29,576 nt of DNA from contig JAGUWT010000246.1 in assembly GCA_020062205.1 (NCBI GenBank), positions 1-29,576 on the forward strand, written 5' to 3'. This stretch comes from Thermodesulfovibrionales bacterium. GTDB taxonomy: Bacteria; Nitrospirota; Thermodesulfovibrionia; Thermodesulfovibrionales; SM23-35. The position numbers were made by a program, and so were the translations under genes. The notes under the pieces are model-generated. The model was not told the origin of the DNA and made no database searches. It worked only from the letters and a program-made list of their open reading frames with translations. This document shows positions 7,418 through 14,292 of this stretch, piece by piece (within the stretch, counting starts at the first letter, position 1; every line of letters starts with the position of its first letter).

Positions 7418-8662
7418 ATGGAAAAGGTAAAAAGAATAAGTGTTGTTACTCCTTTATTGTTTATTTTGTTGTTAGTAAATACTGCTATTGCTGTAGAGAA
7501 AGAAATTTCTGATAAAAAAGACGCTGAAGATCATATCAAGCTTGCAGAGGAATATGTTGAGAAAAACCAGTTTAATGAAGCCATAGAAGAATACACAAAA
7601 GCCATTTCCCTCAAGCCAGATGATGCCTCTTTATATTATGCCCGTGCTTCTTGCTATAGGCAAAATGCTCAAATTGAAAAAGCTATTAAGGATTATGAGC
7701 AATTAGTAATTATCCTTTTCAATGTCGCAGGTCCATCAATTATAAAACTAAATCGAGAAGATGTTGAGAACCTTACACCTGAGAAAGCACAGAAACTCAA
7801 AGATAAACTTAGGGCATGGGAATCTGAGATCTCTGCTCTCGTAAATTTAATTAGTCTTATAAGTTTATATAAGCAGGAAAACAGATTAGAAGATGCTATT
7901 AAATTTTGTTCTAAGGTTATTTCTCTTAGACCTAAAAATGTTAGCCTTTACGGCTTGCGTGCTAATCTTTATGAAGAGCTAAAGCAATATGACAAGGCAA
8001 TTGAAGACTATACGAAGTCGATTGAATTAAAACCTGATGATGCAAACAGTTACTTCTCTCGTGGATCTGTATATGTGGAACTAAAGCAGCATGACAAAGC
8101 AATTGAAGACTATACGAAGTTGATTGAATTAGAGCCTGATAATGCAAACAGTTACCCCTTACGTGGAACTGTATATGCGTTAGCAGGACAATATCGGGAG
8201 GCAAAAGCTGACTATCAAAAGGCTTGTGATTTAAAAAAAGATTCTTGCAATATATTAACCGAATTTGAGAGAAAGTTAGCAGAAATAGAAAAATGGCCAC
8301 CACTTGGAAAAAGCGAAAATAGATTTATTTACTATGATAAAACCAGCATAAGAAAACAGCCTAATGGACATATCAGAGTATGGATGAAAGAGATGGTAAA
8401 AGATATCCCTACCTACGTAGAAGAGCGTAAGAAAGAATATCGAAAAACTGTTGGATATGAGAACTATTCTCACTCTTTAATGGCGTGGGAAATTGATTGT
8501 GATAGTGCAAGCTTGGGTGTAATATCTCTCATTGACTATGACGGTAAGGGTAAAGTCTTAGATTTGCATAATAGAGATGAAAAATCATTAGAAATGACGC
8601 CTGTTGTACCTGATAGCATCGGTGATTTGTTATATAAAATGGTCTGCAAAGAGGAAAGGTAG
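7418..8662 (+). CDS. Secreted TPR-repeat protein with C-terminal adhesin E-like domain
   Basis: This 414-aa protein has a signal peptide (basic MEKVKR, hydrophobic core, likely cleavage after AIA at about residue 25), so it is periplasmic or exported. TPR repeats are clear at about 35-90 and 150-283 (for example KAIEDYTKSIELKPDDANSY). Two adjacent TPRs are near-identical at DNA level with 102-bp spacing (7979 and 8081), a recent internal duplication. The C-terminal region (about 288-412) reads like the surface-adhesin E family (PF16747), with a tyrosine-rich YYDKTSI start, IDCDSASLGV and a final C-x-EE. The start is preceded by AAGGGGGG at 7406-7413. Its job in the element is unknown; it may be cargo altering the cell surface. 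It lies between the toxin gene and the unknown 250-aa gene, with independent leader sequence on both sides. Confidence 0.75.
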   Translation: MEKVKRISVVTPLLFILLLVNTAIAVEKEISDKKDAEDHIKLAEEYVEKNQFNEAIEEYTKAISLKPDDASLYYARASCYRQNAQIEKAIKDYEQLVIILFNVAGPSIIKLNREDVENLTPEKAQKLKDKLRAWESEISALVNLISLISLYKQENRLEDAIKFCSKVISLRPKNVSLYGLRANLYEELKQYDKAIEDYTKSIELKPDDANSYFSRGSVYVELKQHDKAIEDYTKLIELEPDNANSYPLRGTVYALAGQYREAKADYQKACDLKKDSCNILTEFERKLAEIEKWPPLGKSENRFIYYDKTSIRKQPNGHIRVWMKEMVKDIPTYVEERKKEYRKTVGYENYSHSLMAWEIDCDSASLGVISLIDYDGKGKVLDLHNRDEKSLEMTPVVPDSIGDLLYKMVCKEER

Positions 8663-8680
8663 AAAAATAGTATGGATTAA

Positions 8681-8737
8681 ATCAGGGGATAGCCTACCGG
8701 AGGCGAAAAGCGGTTACTCCTAACCGTTTCCCTTGAT
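8681..8737 (+). ncRNA. Candidate structured RNA leader (three-way junction)
   Basis: Base pairing by eye gives a closing stem ATCAGGGG (8681-8688) with CCCTTGAT (8730-8737, one G-U). Hairpin 1 is GCCT-ACCGG-AGGC (8692-8704). Hairpin 2 has 9 pairs (8708-8716 with 8721-8729) around loop CTCC. Hairpin 2 abuts the closing stem and could stack on it, and the CTCC loop could pair with GGAG of hairpin 1. No T tract follows. It sits about 40 nt upstream of the 250-aa gene, whose ribosome site lies in a weak hairpin (8751-8770). I could not match it to a known riboswitch. Confidence 0.35.
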
Positions 8738-8775
8738 GCTTTAAGGAGAGACCACTAAAAAGAGGGTGGTAGATA

Positions 8776-9528
8776 ATGAAAAAAGTTAAGTTTGCTTCTT
8801 GTGGTAGAGTTTTCTCAGAACCATTCGTAGAACAACCTGATTATTATAAAACTGTAACATACGAGGATGTTTTTAAGGAAGTTAAAGAAGACATCAATAA
8901 CAACTTTTATACGACGACATTTTCAGGTGAAGATATTCGTCTACAAGATGATGAGGATTTAACCTTACTTCTTAAATGTCTTGTGCCACAAACTCCTGAC
9001 TTATTTGAAGCAAATTCACCAGGTGCAAGGAAGCTGGTAGCACATTTTGGTAAACTCATCGGAACTTCCTATTATGGACAAACCTCAAAAGAACGACAAA
9101 AAGCCAAAGATGCAATTAATGACATCTTGAATAATAAACATCCATATGCAAAATATGGTAAGGTTCATATCCAGCCATTTCTGTCCCTTAATGATATGTG
9201 TGCTTATATTCACAGAATAACGAATTACTTAAGGGATAACGCTATACTATTATTTAGAGACCGTCCGAATGCATCCACAGCAAAATGTCTTAAAACGGCA
9301 TTCATAATAAACACCATAAAGGATCCTGAGATATTAAAAGCATTACAGGATAGAGACAAAAGATTTATGGAAATCATAAAGAAAGGATACATGGGAATGC
9401 TCATCAACAAACCTAAAGAGCTAACAATAACGCTTGTAGCTAACTTTTTAAAGTTGACTCCAAAAGGATTAAAACAGCAATTAAAAGAAGAAAGACGACA
9501 CACAGATACCTGCCATTCAGACTGGTAA
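8776..9528 (+). CDS. Hypothetical protein of the element (250 aa), possible C-terminal helix-turn-helix
   Basis: I do not recognise this protein. It has no signal peptide or membrane segment and looks cytoplasmic. The N-terminus contains a Cys (FASCGRVF) and an acidic stretch; the middle (about 85-130) is basic and helical (SPGARKLVAHFGKLIGTSYY). The C-terminus (about 214-240, PKELTITLVANFLKLTPKGL followed by KQQLKEERR) resembles a small DNA-binding helical domain, which is a weak impression. A structured leader precedes it, and a hairpin terminator overlaps its stop, so it is its own transcription unit between the TPR gene and the replication operon. Placement just before the replication block makes a replication or regulatory role possible, but this is a guess. 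Confidence 0.75.
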   Translation: MKKVKFASCGRVFSEPFVEQPDYYKTVTYEDVFKEVKEDINNNFYTTTFSGEDIRLQDDEDLTLLLKCLVPQTPDLFEANSPGARKLVAHFGKLIGTSYYGQTSKERQKAKDAINDILNNKHPYAKYGKVHIQPFLSLNDMCAYIHRITNYLRDNAILLFRDRPNASTAKCLKTAFIINTIKDPEILKALQDRDKRFMEIIKKGYMGMLINKPKELTITLVANFLKLTPKGLKQQLKEERRHTDTCHSDW

Positions 9529-9554
9529 AAAGAATCTCTTTTTCTTACCTTTTT
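9524..9554 (+). terminator. Rho-independent terminator after the 250-aa gene
   Basis: GGTAA (9524-9528) pairs with TTACC (9545-9549). After one mismatch a further A/T-rich stem forms, followed by TTTTT (9550-9554). The hairpin overlaps the stop codon of the preceding gene. The next gene starts about 90 bp later; no good promoter was recognised between them. Confidence 0.6.
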
Positions 9555-9641
9555 GCCTTTCGACATCTCCGATAACAGCCTCTAAAATATTCTCAATAGC
9601 TCATAGAGTCTATACGAGATTAAACCAAAAGAGGTAGAGGC

Positions 9642-9896
9642 ATGACACAGAAAGAGCAATTTGAAACCAGAGACATTTGGTTAGCTTCCGCTTTAACAAT
9701 CCTTTTAGACACTCCCCCAGAGTATAAGACAGAAAACGGACAGACCATTTTTGTATTCCCAAAAAGCGATAAGCTTTACAAGGCAATAGCTGATTATAAC
9801 GGCGGGTGCTTGCTGTCAGCTTATTCGTATGCACAGGTAAATAAGAGACTGCGCTCAGAGATGATAATGCGTAGAGGGAATGGAGGGCAGAGATGA
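9642..9896 (+). CDS. DUF5659-like small protein
   Basis: This 84-aa protein has the look of DUF5659 proteins found in phages and mobile elements: a short start (FETRDIWLASALTILLD), a beta stretch (GQTIFVFPKSDKLYKAI), then Y-x-G and AYSYAQVNKRLRSEM. Function is unknown in the family. AGAGGTAGAGG (9630-9640) just before the ATG supports the start. The TGA overlaps the start of the replication protein as ATGA (9893-9896), so it is translationally coupled to it. It begins a four-gene overlapping operon (9642-12868). Confidence 0.7.
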   Translation: MTQKEQFETRDIWLASALTILLDTPPEYKTENGQTIFVFPKSDKLYKAIADYNGGCLLSAYSYAQVNKRLRSEMIMRRGNGGQR

Positions 9897-12307
9897 CAGG
9901 CTTGCATCCTCTACACCTTACAGACCTCAGAAAGAGCGGATTGTCAGATTTAACAATTAAAGAAGCAGACATCAAGACCGTACCACCAAGTGATATAAAC
10001 AAAAAGTTAGGCTTCAATATCCCTGACCTCATTTCATGTTATGAAATTCCTTATGATGAAACGTTTAGTAGATTTAAAGCGTTTTATTCTGATAATGATA
10101 AGAAGCCTAAATATCTACAACGTAAAGGCACAGGCAACAGACTTTACATCCCTCAAAGAGTAAAACCAATTCTTAGTGATCCTACAGTACCCTTCTACAT
10201 CACAGAAGGTGAAAAGAAGGCGCTTAAAGCAGCACAGGAAGGGCTTTATTGCATAGGGCTATCAGGCTTATGGAATTGGAGCAATGGCAATAAAGAACTT
10301 ATTTCTGATTTTGATTTGGTAACTTTTAAAGGTAGAAGTATTTATATCGTACCTGATAATGATTGGCTTCAACCGGATAGGCATGGATACCAGAAGAACT
10401 TGAAACAAGCGGTTTATGAACTTGCAGACAAATTAAAGAAACGAGGCGCAAAGGTTTTTATCGTAGAACTGCCACAGGGCGATACAAAGGGTCTTGACGA
10501 CTACCTTTGTAAATATTCGGTTGAGGAGTTTAAGTCATTGCCTGTTAGTGAGGTTAAATCCTTATCTGAAGCGATAGCAGAGGCTACGCTGGAAAATATG
10601 CCTGAGATTCTCAAAAGGCTTGCAAACCTTAAAAGTGAAATACAAAAAGGAATCTTATCTAAAGACTTAGCTGTAAAGCTTGGCGCTGATTACAGAGCTG
10701 TAAAGAGAGAAGTCAAAACATATGAAAAGATTAAAGACATTACAACTACAGATAAAAACATTACCATAGCGCATCCTTCTTTTTATATTGACCACGACTT
10801 TATGAATTTAGGCTTCAGGGAAACAGTTATTATTGACAACAGACCAGAGGATAGAAACTTTTATATTATTTCAAATAAAGATAGTTTTTATCTGCATGAA
10901 AACAAGATACTGCAACAGAAGGGAAAAACAATAATTTTTGATGAGAGGGACCGGCTTCTTATAAGACATGAAGACCGCTGGCACAGAGACAAAATCCTTA
11001 GCTTTATAAAAAATCCTGAAACACCGGAAGGATCATATCATGAAATTAAGACGGCCTTAAAACAGCATATCGAACTTCCAAAAGATGCTGTTTACGGGCT
11101 TATCTCGGCCTGGATAATAGCTACTTACTTTTATTTAATCTTTTATGCTTTTCCATTCCTCTTTATCTACGGCAAAAAACAAAGTGGTAAAAGCAGGCTA
11201 CTGTCTTTTTTAGAAAGGCTTTGCTTCAATGCTATGAAAATAAAAGGGGTAAGTGTTGCATCGTTAGCAGATAGCATTGATGGCGTGAGGGGAACATTTC
11301 TAAATGACCAGGCGGAAGCTCTGTCAGATAATAGGAACATAGAGGTACTGGGGATCATTGCTGACAGTTATGTACGGGGCGGGGGTAATAGACGAATTGT
11401 TGACATATCAAACAAGAAAAGGAGAGTCCTTGATTTTGAGACCTATTCGCCCAAAGCGTTTGCTTCCACAAAAGAGATTGACGCTGATATTGAGGATCGC
11501 TGTATCGAAATACCAATGATCAGGGCAATGCAGGAATATCCTGAACCAGAAGCGTTTTTACCAATATGGCAGGACTTGAGAGATAAACTGTATCGCTTGC
11601 TTTTGACAAACTGGCATGTTGTACAAGAGATATACCAGAACACAGGTAAAGGCGTTTCGCAAAGAGTTAGAGAGTTGTGGCGACCTATTGAAGCTGTTTT
11701 GATTCTTGAGAAAGTATCAGATGAAAAAATACAGGATATCAGGGATTTCTTCCTTGAAAGCATGCTTGAAACACAATCAGAACTTACGGATTATGAACTT
11801 GAGTTATTTGAAGTGTTATTAGGGATGCTGGAAGAAAAAGGGGAAGGAATACTCACAGCTAAGGAAATTGCCGAAAATCTAAAACGTGATGAAGGTATAA
11901 CCGAGAGAGGGTTACAGACATGGGTAGGTATAACTATGCGGCAATTTAAACTTTATGACTATCAGGCAGGCCGAAGGGGGAAGTCAAAAGCTTATAAATT
12001 CACTTATAAACATGTAAAGGATATTGAAAATAGATATGCACCCTCTGAATTAGGTTATTTAGGTTGTAAGGTTGTTCAAAGCCCTGATAATCAACAATCT
12101 ACGATTGACAACCTCAAAAAAACAGGTTGTCAAGAGGTTGTCAAAGGTGAGGAAGATACAACCTATGAACAACCTATGAAAAGTGAGGTTGTCGAACATA
12201 AAGTATTGATAAACAAAGAAAAAGACAATCTACCAACCTTAATAACCTATTTAGGAGATGATAAAAATAAATTAAAAAAATTAGAAAGTCTTGAGGTTAT
12301 AGAATGA
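9893..12307 (+). CDS. Toprim (DUF3854-like) and P-loop helicase replication protein
   Basis: This 804-aa protein is likely the element's primase-helicase type replication initiator. Residues about 98-210 form a Toprim-like domain: TEGE at 104-107 (catalytic Glu), DND at 155-157 and KGLDDYL at 199-205, as in DUF3854 proteins of phages and plasmids. Residues about 285-380 look like a linker or DUF927-type region. A P-loop ATPase follows, with Walker A GKKQSGKS at 427-434, a Walker B-like GTFLNDQAEAL at 467-477 and a candidate arginine-finger segment IEDRCIEI at 533-540. In Walker B the usual D-E pair reads D-Q (LNDQAE), a deviation that may affect hydrolysis. The C-terminus (about 640-710) reads like a winged helix and ends in a low-complexity Lys/Glu tail. 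ATGA overlaps join it to both neighbours. It could also act as a helicase-type regulator, but replication fits best. Confidence 0.8.
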   Translation: MTGLHPLHLTDLRKSGLSDLTIKEADIKTVPPSDINKKLGFNIPDLISCYEIPYDETFSRFKAFYSDNDKKPKYLQRKGTGNRLYIPQRVKPILSDPTVPFYITEGEKKALKAAQEGLYCIGLSGLWNWSNGNKELISDFDLVTFKGRSIYIVPDNDWLQPDRHGYQKNLKQAVYELADKLKKRGAKVFIVELPQGDTKGLDDYLCKYSVEEFKSLPVSEVKSLSEAIAEATLENMPEILKRLANLKSEIQKGILSKDLAVKLGADYRAVKREVKTYEKIKDITTTDKNITIAHPSFYIDHDFMNLGFRETVIIDNRPEDRNFYIISNKDSFYLHENKILQQKGKTIIFDERDRLLIRHEDRWHRDKILSFIKNPETPEGSYHEIKTALKQHIELPKDAVYGLISAWIIATYFYLIFYAFPFLFIYGKKQSGKSRLLSFLERLCFNAMKIKGVSVASLADSIDGVRGTFLNDQAEALSDNRNIEVLGIIADSYVRGGGNRRIVDISNKKRRVLDFETYSPKAFASTKEIDADIEDRCIEIPMIRAMQEYPEPEAFLPIWQDLRDKLYRLLLTNWHVVQEIYQNTGKGVSQRVRELWRPIEAVLILEKVSDEKIQDIRDFFLESMLETQSELTDYELELFEVLLGMLEEKGEGILTAKEIAENLKRDEGITERGLQTWVGITMRQFKLYDYQAGRRGKSKAYKFTYKHVKDIENRYAPSELGYLGCKVVQSPDNQQSTIDNLKKTGCQEVVKGEEDTTYEQPMKSEVVEHKVLINKEKDNLPTLITYLGDDKNKLKKLESLEVIE

Positions 12308-12675
12308 TCTATAAAGTGACCACAGATTTCACAGTCGAAACCATTAATGAAACTGTCAATTTAAAGGAAGGTCAAAAGGTAAGGCTTTCAAAAGAGGAAG
12401 CGATCCCTTTAATTCAGGATGGGCTAATCCAGCCTATTGGGAAAGCAGCTTTTCGCATCTATTCAGAGATTTTACAGGCTTATCTATGGGTAGTTGATAC
12501 AGATGAGGATATGCACTCTCTGAGGGCTAAGGGCGTAACAGGGGCAATCTATACTCACCATGAAATAAAAGAGCTTAAAAAACTATCTAAAGAAGACCTC
12601 AAGGAAATACACAAAGTCAAAGAGGTCTTTCCTGAGAGTACCGTTGAGGAGATAAACAACCATGCTGATAGGTGA
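12304..12675 (+). CDS. Hypothetical protein, 123 aa, of the replication operon
   Basis: I do not recognise this protein. It is soluble and acidic, with a beta-rich first half (KVTTDFTVETINETVNLKEG, then an LSKEEAIPLIQDGLIQP motif that looks like a small binding domain). The second half is Lys/Glu-rich and helical (HEIKELKKLSKEDLKEIHKV). The ATG overlaps the TGA of the replication protein (12304-12307), and its end overlaps the PC4-like gene by 14 bp, so all are co-translated. It probably assists replication or ssDNA handling, judged only from position. Confidence 0.75.
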   Translation: MIYKVTTDFTVETINETVNLKEGQKVRLSKEEAIPLIQDGLIQPIGKAAFRIYSEILQAYLWVVDTDEDMHSLRAKGVTGAIYTHHEIKELKKLSKEDLKEIHKVKEVFPESTVEEINNHADR

Positions 12676-12868
12676 AATCCAGAAGAACACAACTGAAAGG
12701 ATCAGGGTAAGCGTATCCGAATACAGGGGTTATACCTTTCTTGATGTCAGGGTTTACTACGAGGATGACAACGGTGAATGGAAGCCCACAAAGAAGGGTA
12801 TCACTGTAAGCAAAGACAATATAGAATCCCTGATTAAGTTATTAAACGAAGGGAAGAAGAAGTTATGA
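12662..12868 (+). CDS. PC4-like single-stranded DNA-binding protein
   Basis: This 68-aa protein resembles the PC4/YdbC family of ssDNA-binding proteins. The order is GEIQKNTTERIRVSVSEYRG, then YTFLDVRVYYEDDNGEWKPT and KKGITVSKDNIESLIKLL. Conserved features are a curved beta sheet with a Lys/Arg-rich face, the W-x-P-T-x-KGI core and the C-terminal helix used for dimerisation. It would bind ssDNA during replication, recombination or transcription of the element. It overlaps the 3' end of the preceding gene by 14 bp, the ATG being inside that gene. Confidence 0.8.
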   Translation: MLIGEIQKNTTERIRVSVSEYRGYTFLDVRVYYEDDNGEWKPTKKGITVSKDNIESLIKLLNEGKKKL

Positions 12869-12877
12869 AATACTTTA

Positions 12878-12900
12878 GGTTAAAAATTAACCGATTAACC
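12878..12900 (+). repeat. GGTTAA palindrome and GATTAACC repeat upstream of the TerS-like gene
   Basis: GGTTAA (12878-12883) and TTAACC (12887-12892) form a palindrome with a 3-bp centre, followed at once by GATTAACC (12893-12900). GATTAACC recurs at 13042-13049 inside the gene and at 13449-13456 at its end, where it extends to GATTAACCAT. It could be an operator or a DNA-packaging recognition site. Confidence 0.4.
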
Positions 12901-12920
12901 ATAGAGGGCAAGTAAAGAAC

Positions 12921-13454
12921 ATGAGAGAAAGAAAGACAGATGACAATGTGATTTTGAGGCTCTTACAGGAAGGTAAAAACCAGAAACAGATAGCTCAACA
13001 TTTTGGGGTTTCTCCTGTAGCCATTCACAAGAGAATTAAACGATTAACCCCACCACCTGAGACACCTAATTTTAATCGGCTTACCGATAAAGAAAAAAAG
13101 TTTGTTTTGGGAAAAGTAGAGGGTAAAAGCAACATCCAGGCTGTCATGCAAAGCTATGATGTTACCTCAAAGAAAAGCGCTAAAGCTATGGGGTCACAGT
13201 TAATGGCAAAGCCCGGAATCCAGATGTCCATCACTGAGTTAATGGAATACTGCGGAATAGATAAACCATACAGGATTAGAAGACTCAAAAATATCATTGA
13301 TTGCCATGACCTCAATATTGCACATAAAGGGCTTGATATGAGTTTCAAGTTAGATGGTAGCTATGCAGCTGAGAAACATTTGCACGGTGTTGTTTCTGTA
13401 GATGAAATACTTATGGATGTCCACAGGAGTCTCTTTGGCAACAATGAGGATTAA
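12921..13454 (+). CDS. HTH protein with phage terminase small subunit-like domain (TerS-like)
   Basis: This 177-aa protein starts with a helix-turn-helix (residues about 7-42, NQKQIAQHFGVSPVAIHKRI). A linker (PPPETPNFNR) leads to a domain that reads like Terminase_2 family small subunits: LTDKEKKFVLGKVEGKSNIQ, SKKSAKAMGSQLMAKPGIQ and a helical C-terminal region (about 105-155). Terminase small subunits recognise the pac/cos site and direct packaging with the large subunit. No large subunit or capsid genes are present, so in this element it could redirect a helper phage's packaging, as TerS does in SaPI and PICI islands. GATTAACC repeats lie before, inside and after the gene. Confidence in the family is moderate. 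It could instead be a general HTH regulator with a look-alike domain. Confidence 0.65.
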   Translation: MRERKTDDNVILRLLQEGKNQKQIAQHFGVSPVAIHKRIKRLTPPPETPNFNRLTDKEKKFVLGKVEGKSNIQAVMQSYDVTSKKSAKAMGSQLMAKPGIQMSITELMEYCGIDKPYRIRRLKNIIDCHDLNIAHKGLDMSFKLDGSYAAEKHLHGVVSVDEILMDVHRSLFGNNED

Positions 13455-13522
13455 CCATCTTAGTATTCTACATGGGGATGAAATGGGGATTAAACTTTTA
13501 GACACAGGCAACGAGACACATA

Positions 13523-13532
13523 CCCCCCCCCC
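13523..13532 (+). repeat. Homopolymer of ten C
   Basis: Ten consecutive C bases lie in a short reading frame starting at the ATG at 13483. With ten C it ends at 13549-13551 as a 22-aa leader peptide whose stop overlaps the ATG at 13548. With eleven C the same frame runs into the MazG-like gene. Slippage here could switch the 5' end of that protein, or the run may be a sequencing error. Confidence 0.6.
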
Positions 13533-13547
13533 AAACAGAGATGCTTT

Positions 13548-13748
13548 ATGAAACCCTTTGATAAGAATATAGAGCTTGTCATAAGGGAAGCCTTAAGTAA
13601 ATACGATAAAGGCAGGGCTAAGTATGGAGAGCTTGACCTATCCACAGACAAAAGGGACTTTATCCATGAGGCAGAGAAAGAGCTATTGGACTGTATCAAT
13701 TATTGTGTATTTCAGATATTGAGGCTTAGAGGGATTAAAAAGACCTGA
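13548..13748 (+). CDS. MazG-like miniprotein
   Basis: This 66-aa all-helical protein contains an E-x3-E-x3-D pattern (EAEKELLDCINY) like the core of MazG-type all-alpha NTP pyrophosphohydrolases that are frequent in phages, plus a K-x-G-x-AKYGE start. It is far shorter than a catalytic MazG domain (about 90-100 aa), so it may be partial or a regulator. The ATG overlaps the stop of a 22-aa upstream frame containing a C10 tract (13523-13532). Adding one C would fuse the upstream frame to this protein, so the start is uncertain. Confidence 0.55.
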   Translation: MKPFDKNIELVIREALSKYDKGRAKYGELDLSTDKRDFIHEAEKELLDCINYCVFQILRLRGIKKT

Positions 13749-13753
13749 TTTAT

Positions 13754-13771
13754 GGTTACAACACGGTTACA
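13754..13771 (+). promoter_or_regulatory. Two phased GGTTACA repeats before the excisionase-like gene
   Basis: GGTTACA at 13754-13760 and 13765-13771 is spaced 11 bp and ends about 33 bp upstream of the excisionase-like ATG. The same motif is found at both element ends, so the integrase or its partner could bind here and control the excision genes. Confidence 0.45.
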
Positions 13772-13804
13772 TAGCATTTATAGAGTAAGGATTATCAAGG
13801 CTTT

Positions 13805-14026
13805 ATGAAGGCACAGGGGATAACAAATCCAGTGAGCCAAGCAATTAATAAACGCCTTTACTCAATCAAAGAAGCCTCATTATACTTAGGCCGGAGTGTA
13901 TGGGCTGTTAGAGAGATGCTATGGGCTGGTAAACTTCCCTATGTGAAGGATGGTAGAAGGATACTTCTTGATATACACGATATGAATACCTGGATAGAAA
14001 AAAGTAAAACTCAGTTCACCTTTTAA
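13805..14026 (+). CDS. AlpA/excisionase family DNA-binding protein
   Basis: This 73-aa protein has a winged-helix-turn-helix of the excisionase/AlpA type (HTH_17): RLYSIKEASLYLGRSVWAVR, then LWAGKLPYVKDGRRILLDIH and DMNTWIEKSK. Proteins of this type act as recombination directionality factors or activate integrase genes, and AlpA is a hallmark regulator in many satellites. It lies just upstream of the repressor and integrase genes in the same direction. The start at 13805 has a poor ribosome site (AAGG at 13798-13801), so the level may be low. Which DNA it bends is unknown; the GGTTACA pair 33 bp upstream is a candidate. Confidence 0.8.
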   Translation: MKAQGITNPVSQAINKRLYSIKEASLYLGRSVWAVREMLWAGKLPYVKDGRRILLDIHDMNTWIEKSKTQFTF

Positions 14027-14034
14027 TTTTTTTC

Positions 14035-14063
14035 TTGACAAATATGGTTATCAATGATAACTT
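14035..14063 (+). promoter_or_regulatory. Repressor promoter with palindromic operator
   Basis: Consensus TTGACA (14035-14040) is followed at 17 bp by TAACTT (14058-14063). A perfect palindrome GTTATCAATGATAAC (14047-14061) lies between and over the boxes. It fits a binding site for the dimeric HTH protein encoded next, giving autorepression. The -10 box ends 7 bp before the ATG at 14071, so the transcript would be leaderless. Confidence 0.55.
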
Positions 14064-14070
14064 TATAGGT

Positions 14071-14292
14071 ATGAAACCTGAAGAACTCACAGCATGGCGA
14101 GAGAAACACGGAATAAAACAAGTAGAGTTAGCTAATCTACTTGGAGTTACAAAAACCTGCATTTCACTGTGGGAATCAGGGCATAGAAAAATACCAGCCT
14201 TCTTGCATATTACCCTTAAATGTTTGAAGGTCAAAAAGGGAGGTGAACTGAAAAGAAAGGGAACGAAAAAGAAAAAGGAGGTGAAAAGGTAA
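14071..14292 (+). CDS. Small Xre-type helix-turn-helix regulator
   Basis: From the ATG at 14071 this is a 73-aa protein with a clear Xre/Cro HTH: LTAWREKHGIKQVELANLLG then VTKTCISLWESGHRKIPAFL. The C-terminal third is extremely Lys-rich (KGGELKRKGTKKKKEVKR), an unusual basic tail. The frame is open back to a TTG at 14035 and an ATG at 14044, but those bases form the promoter and operator, and family members usually begin MKPEELTAWR, so 14071 is preferred. The gene stops at the base before the integrase ATG, so they are co-transcribed. It is likely the lysogeny or quiescence regulator of the element. Confidence 0.75.
   Translation: MKPEELTAWREKHGIKQVELANLLGVTKTCISLWESGHRKIPAFLHITLKCLKVKKGGELKRKGTKKKKEVKR

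Noticed and set aside
8681..8745. Fluoride or cyclic-di-GMP riboswitch
   Set aside because: GGGGAT and TTGATGC look a little like the fluoride class, but the required pseudoknot and the AAC/CTGATG arrangement are not present; the GEMM core motifs are also missing.
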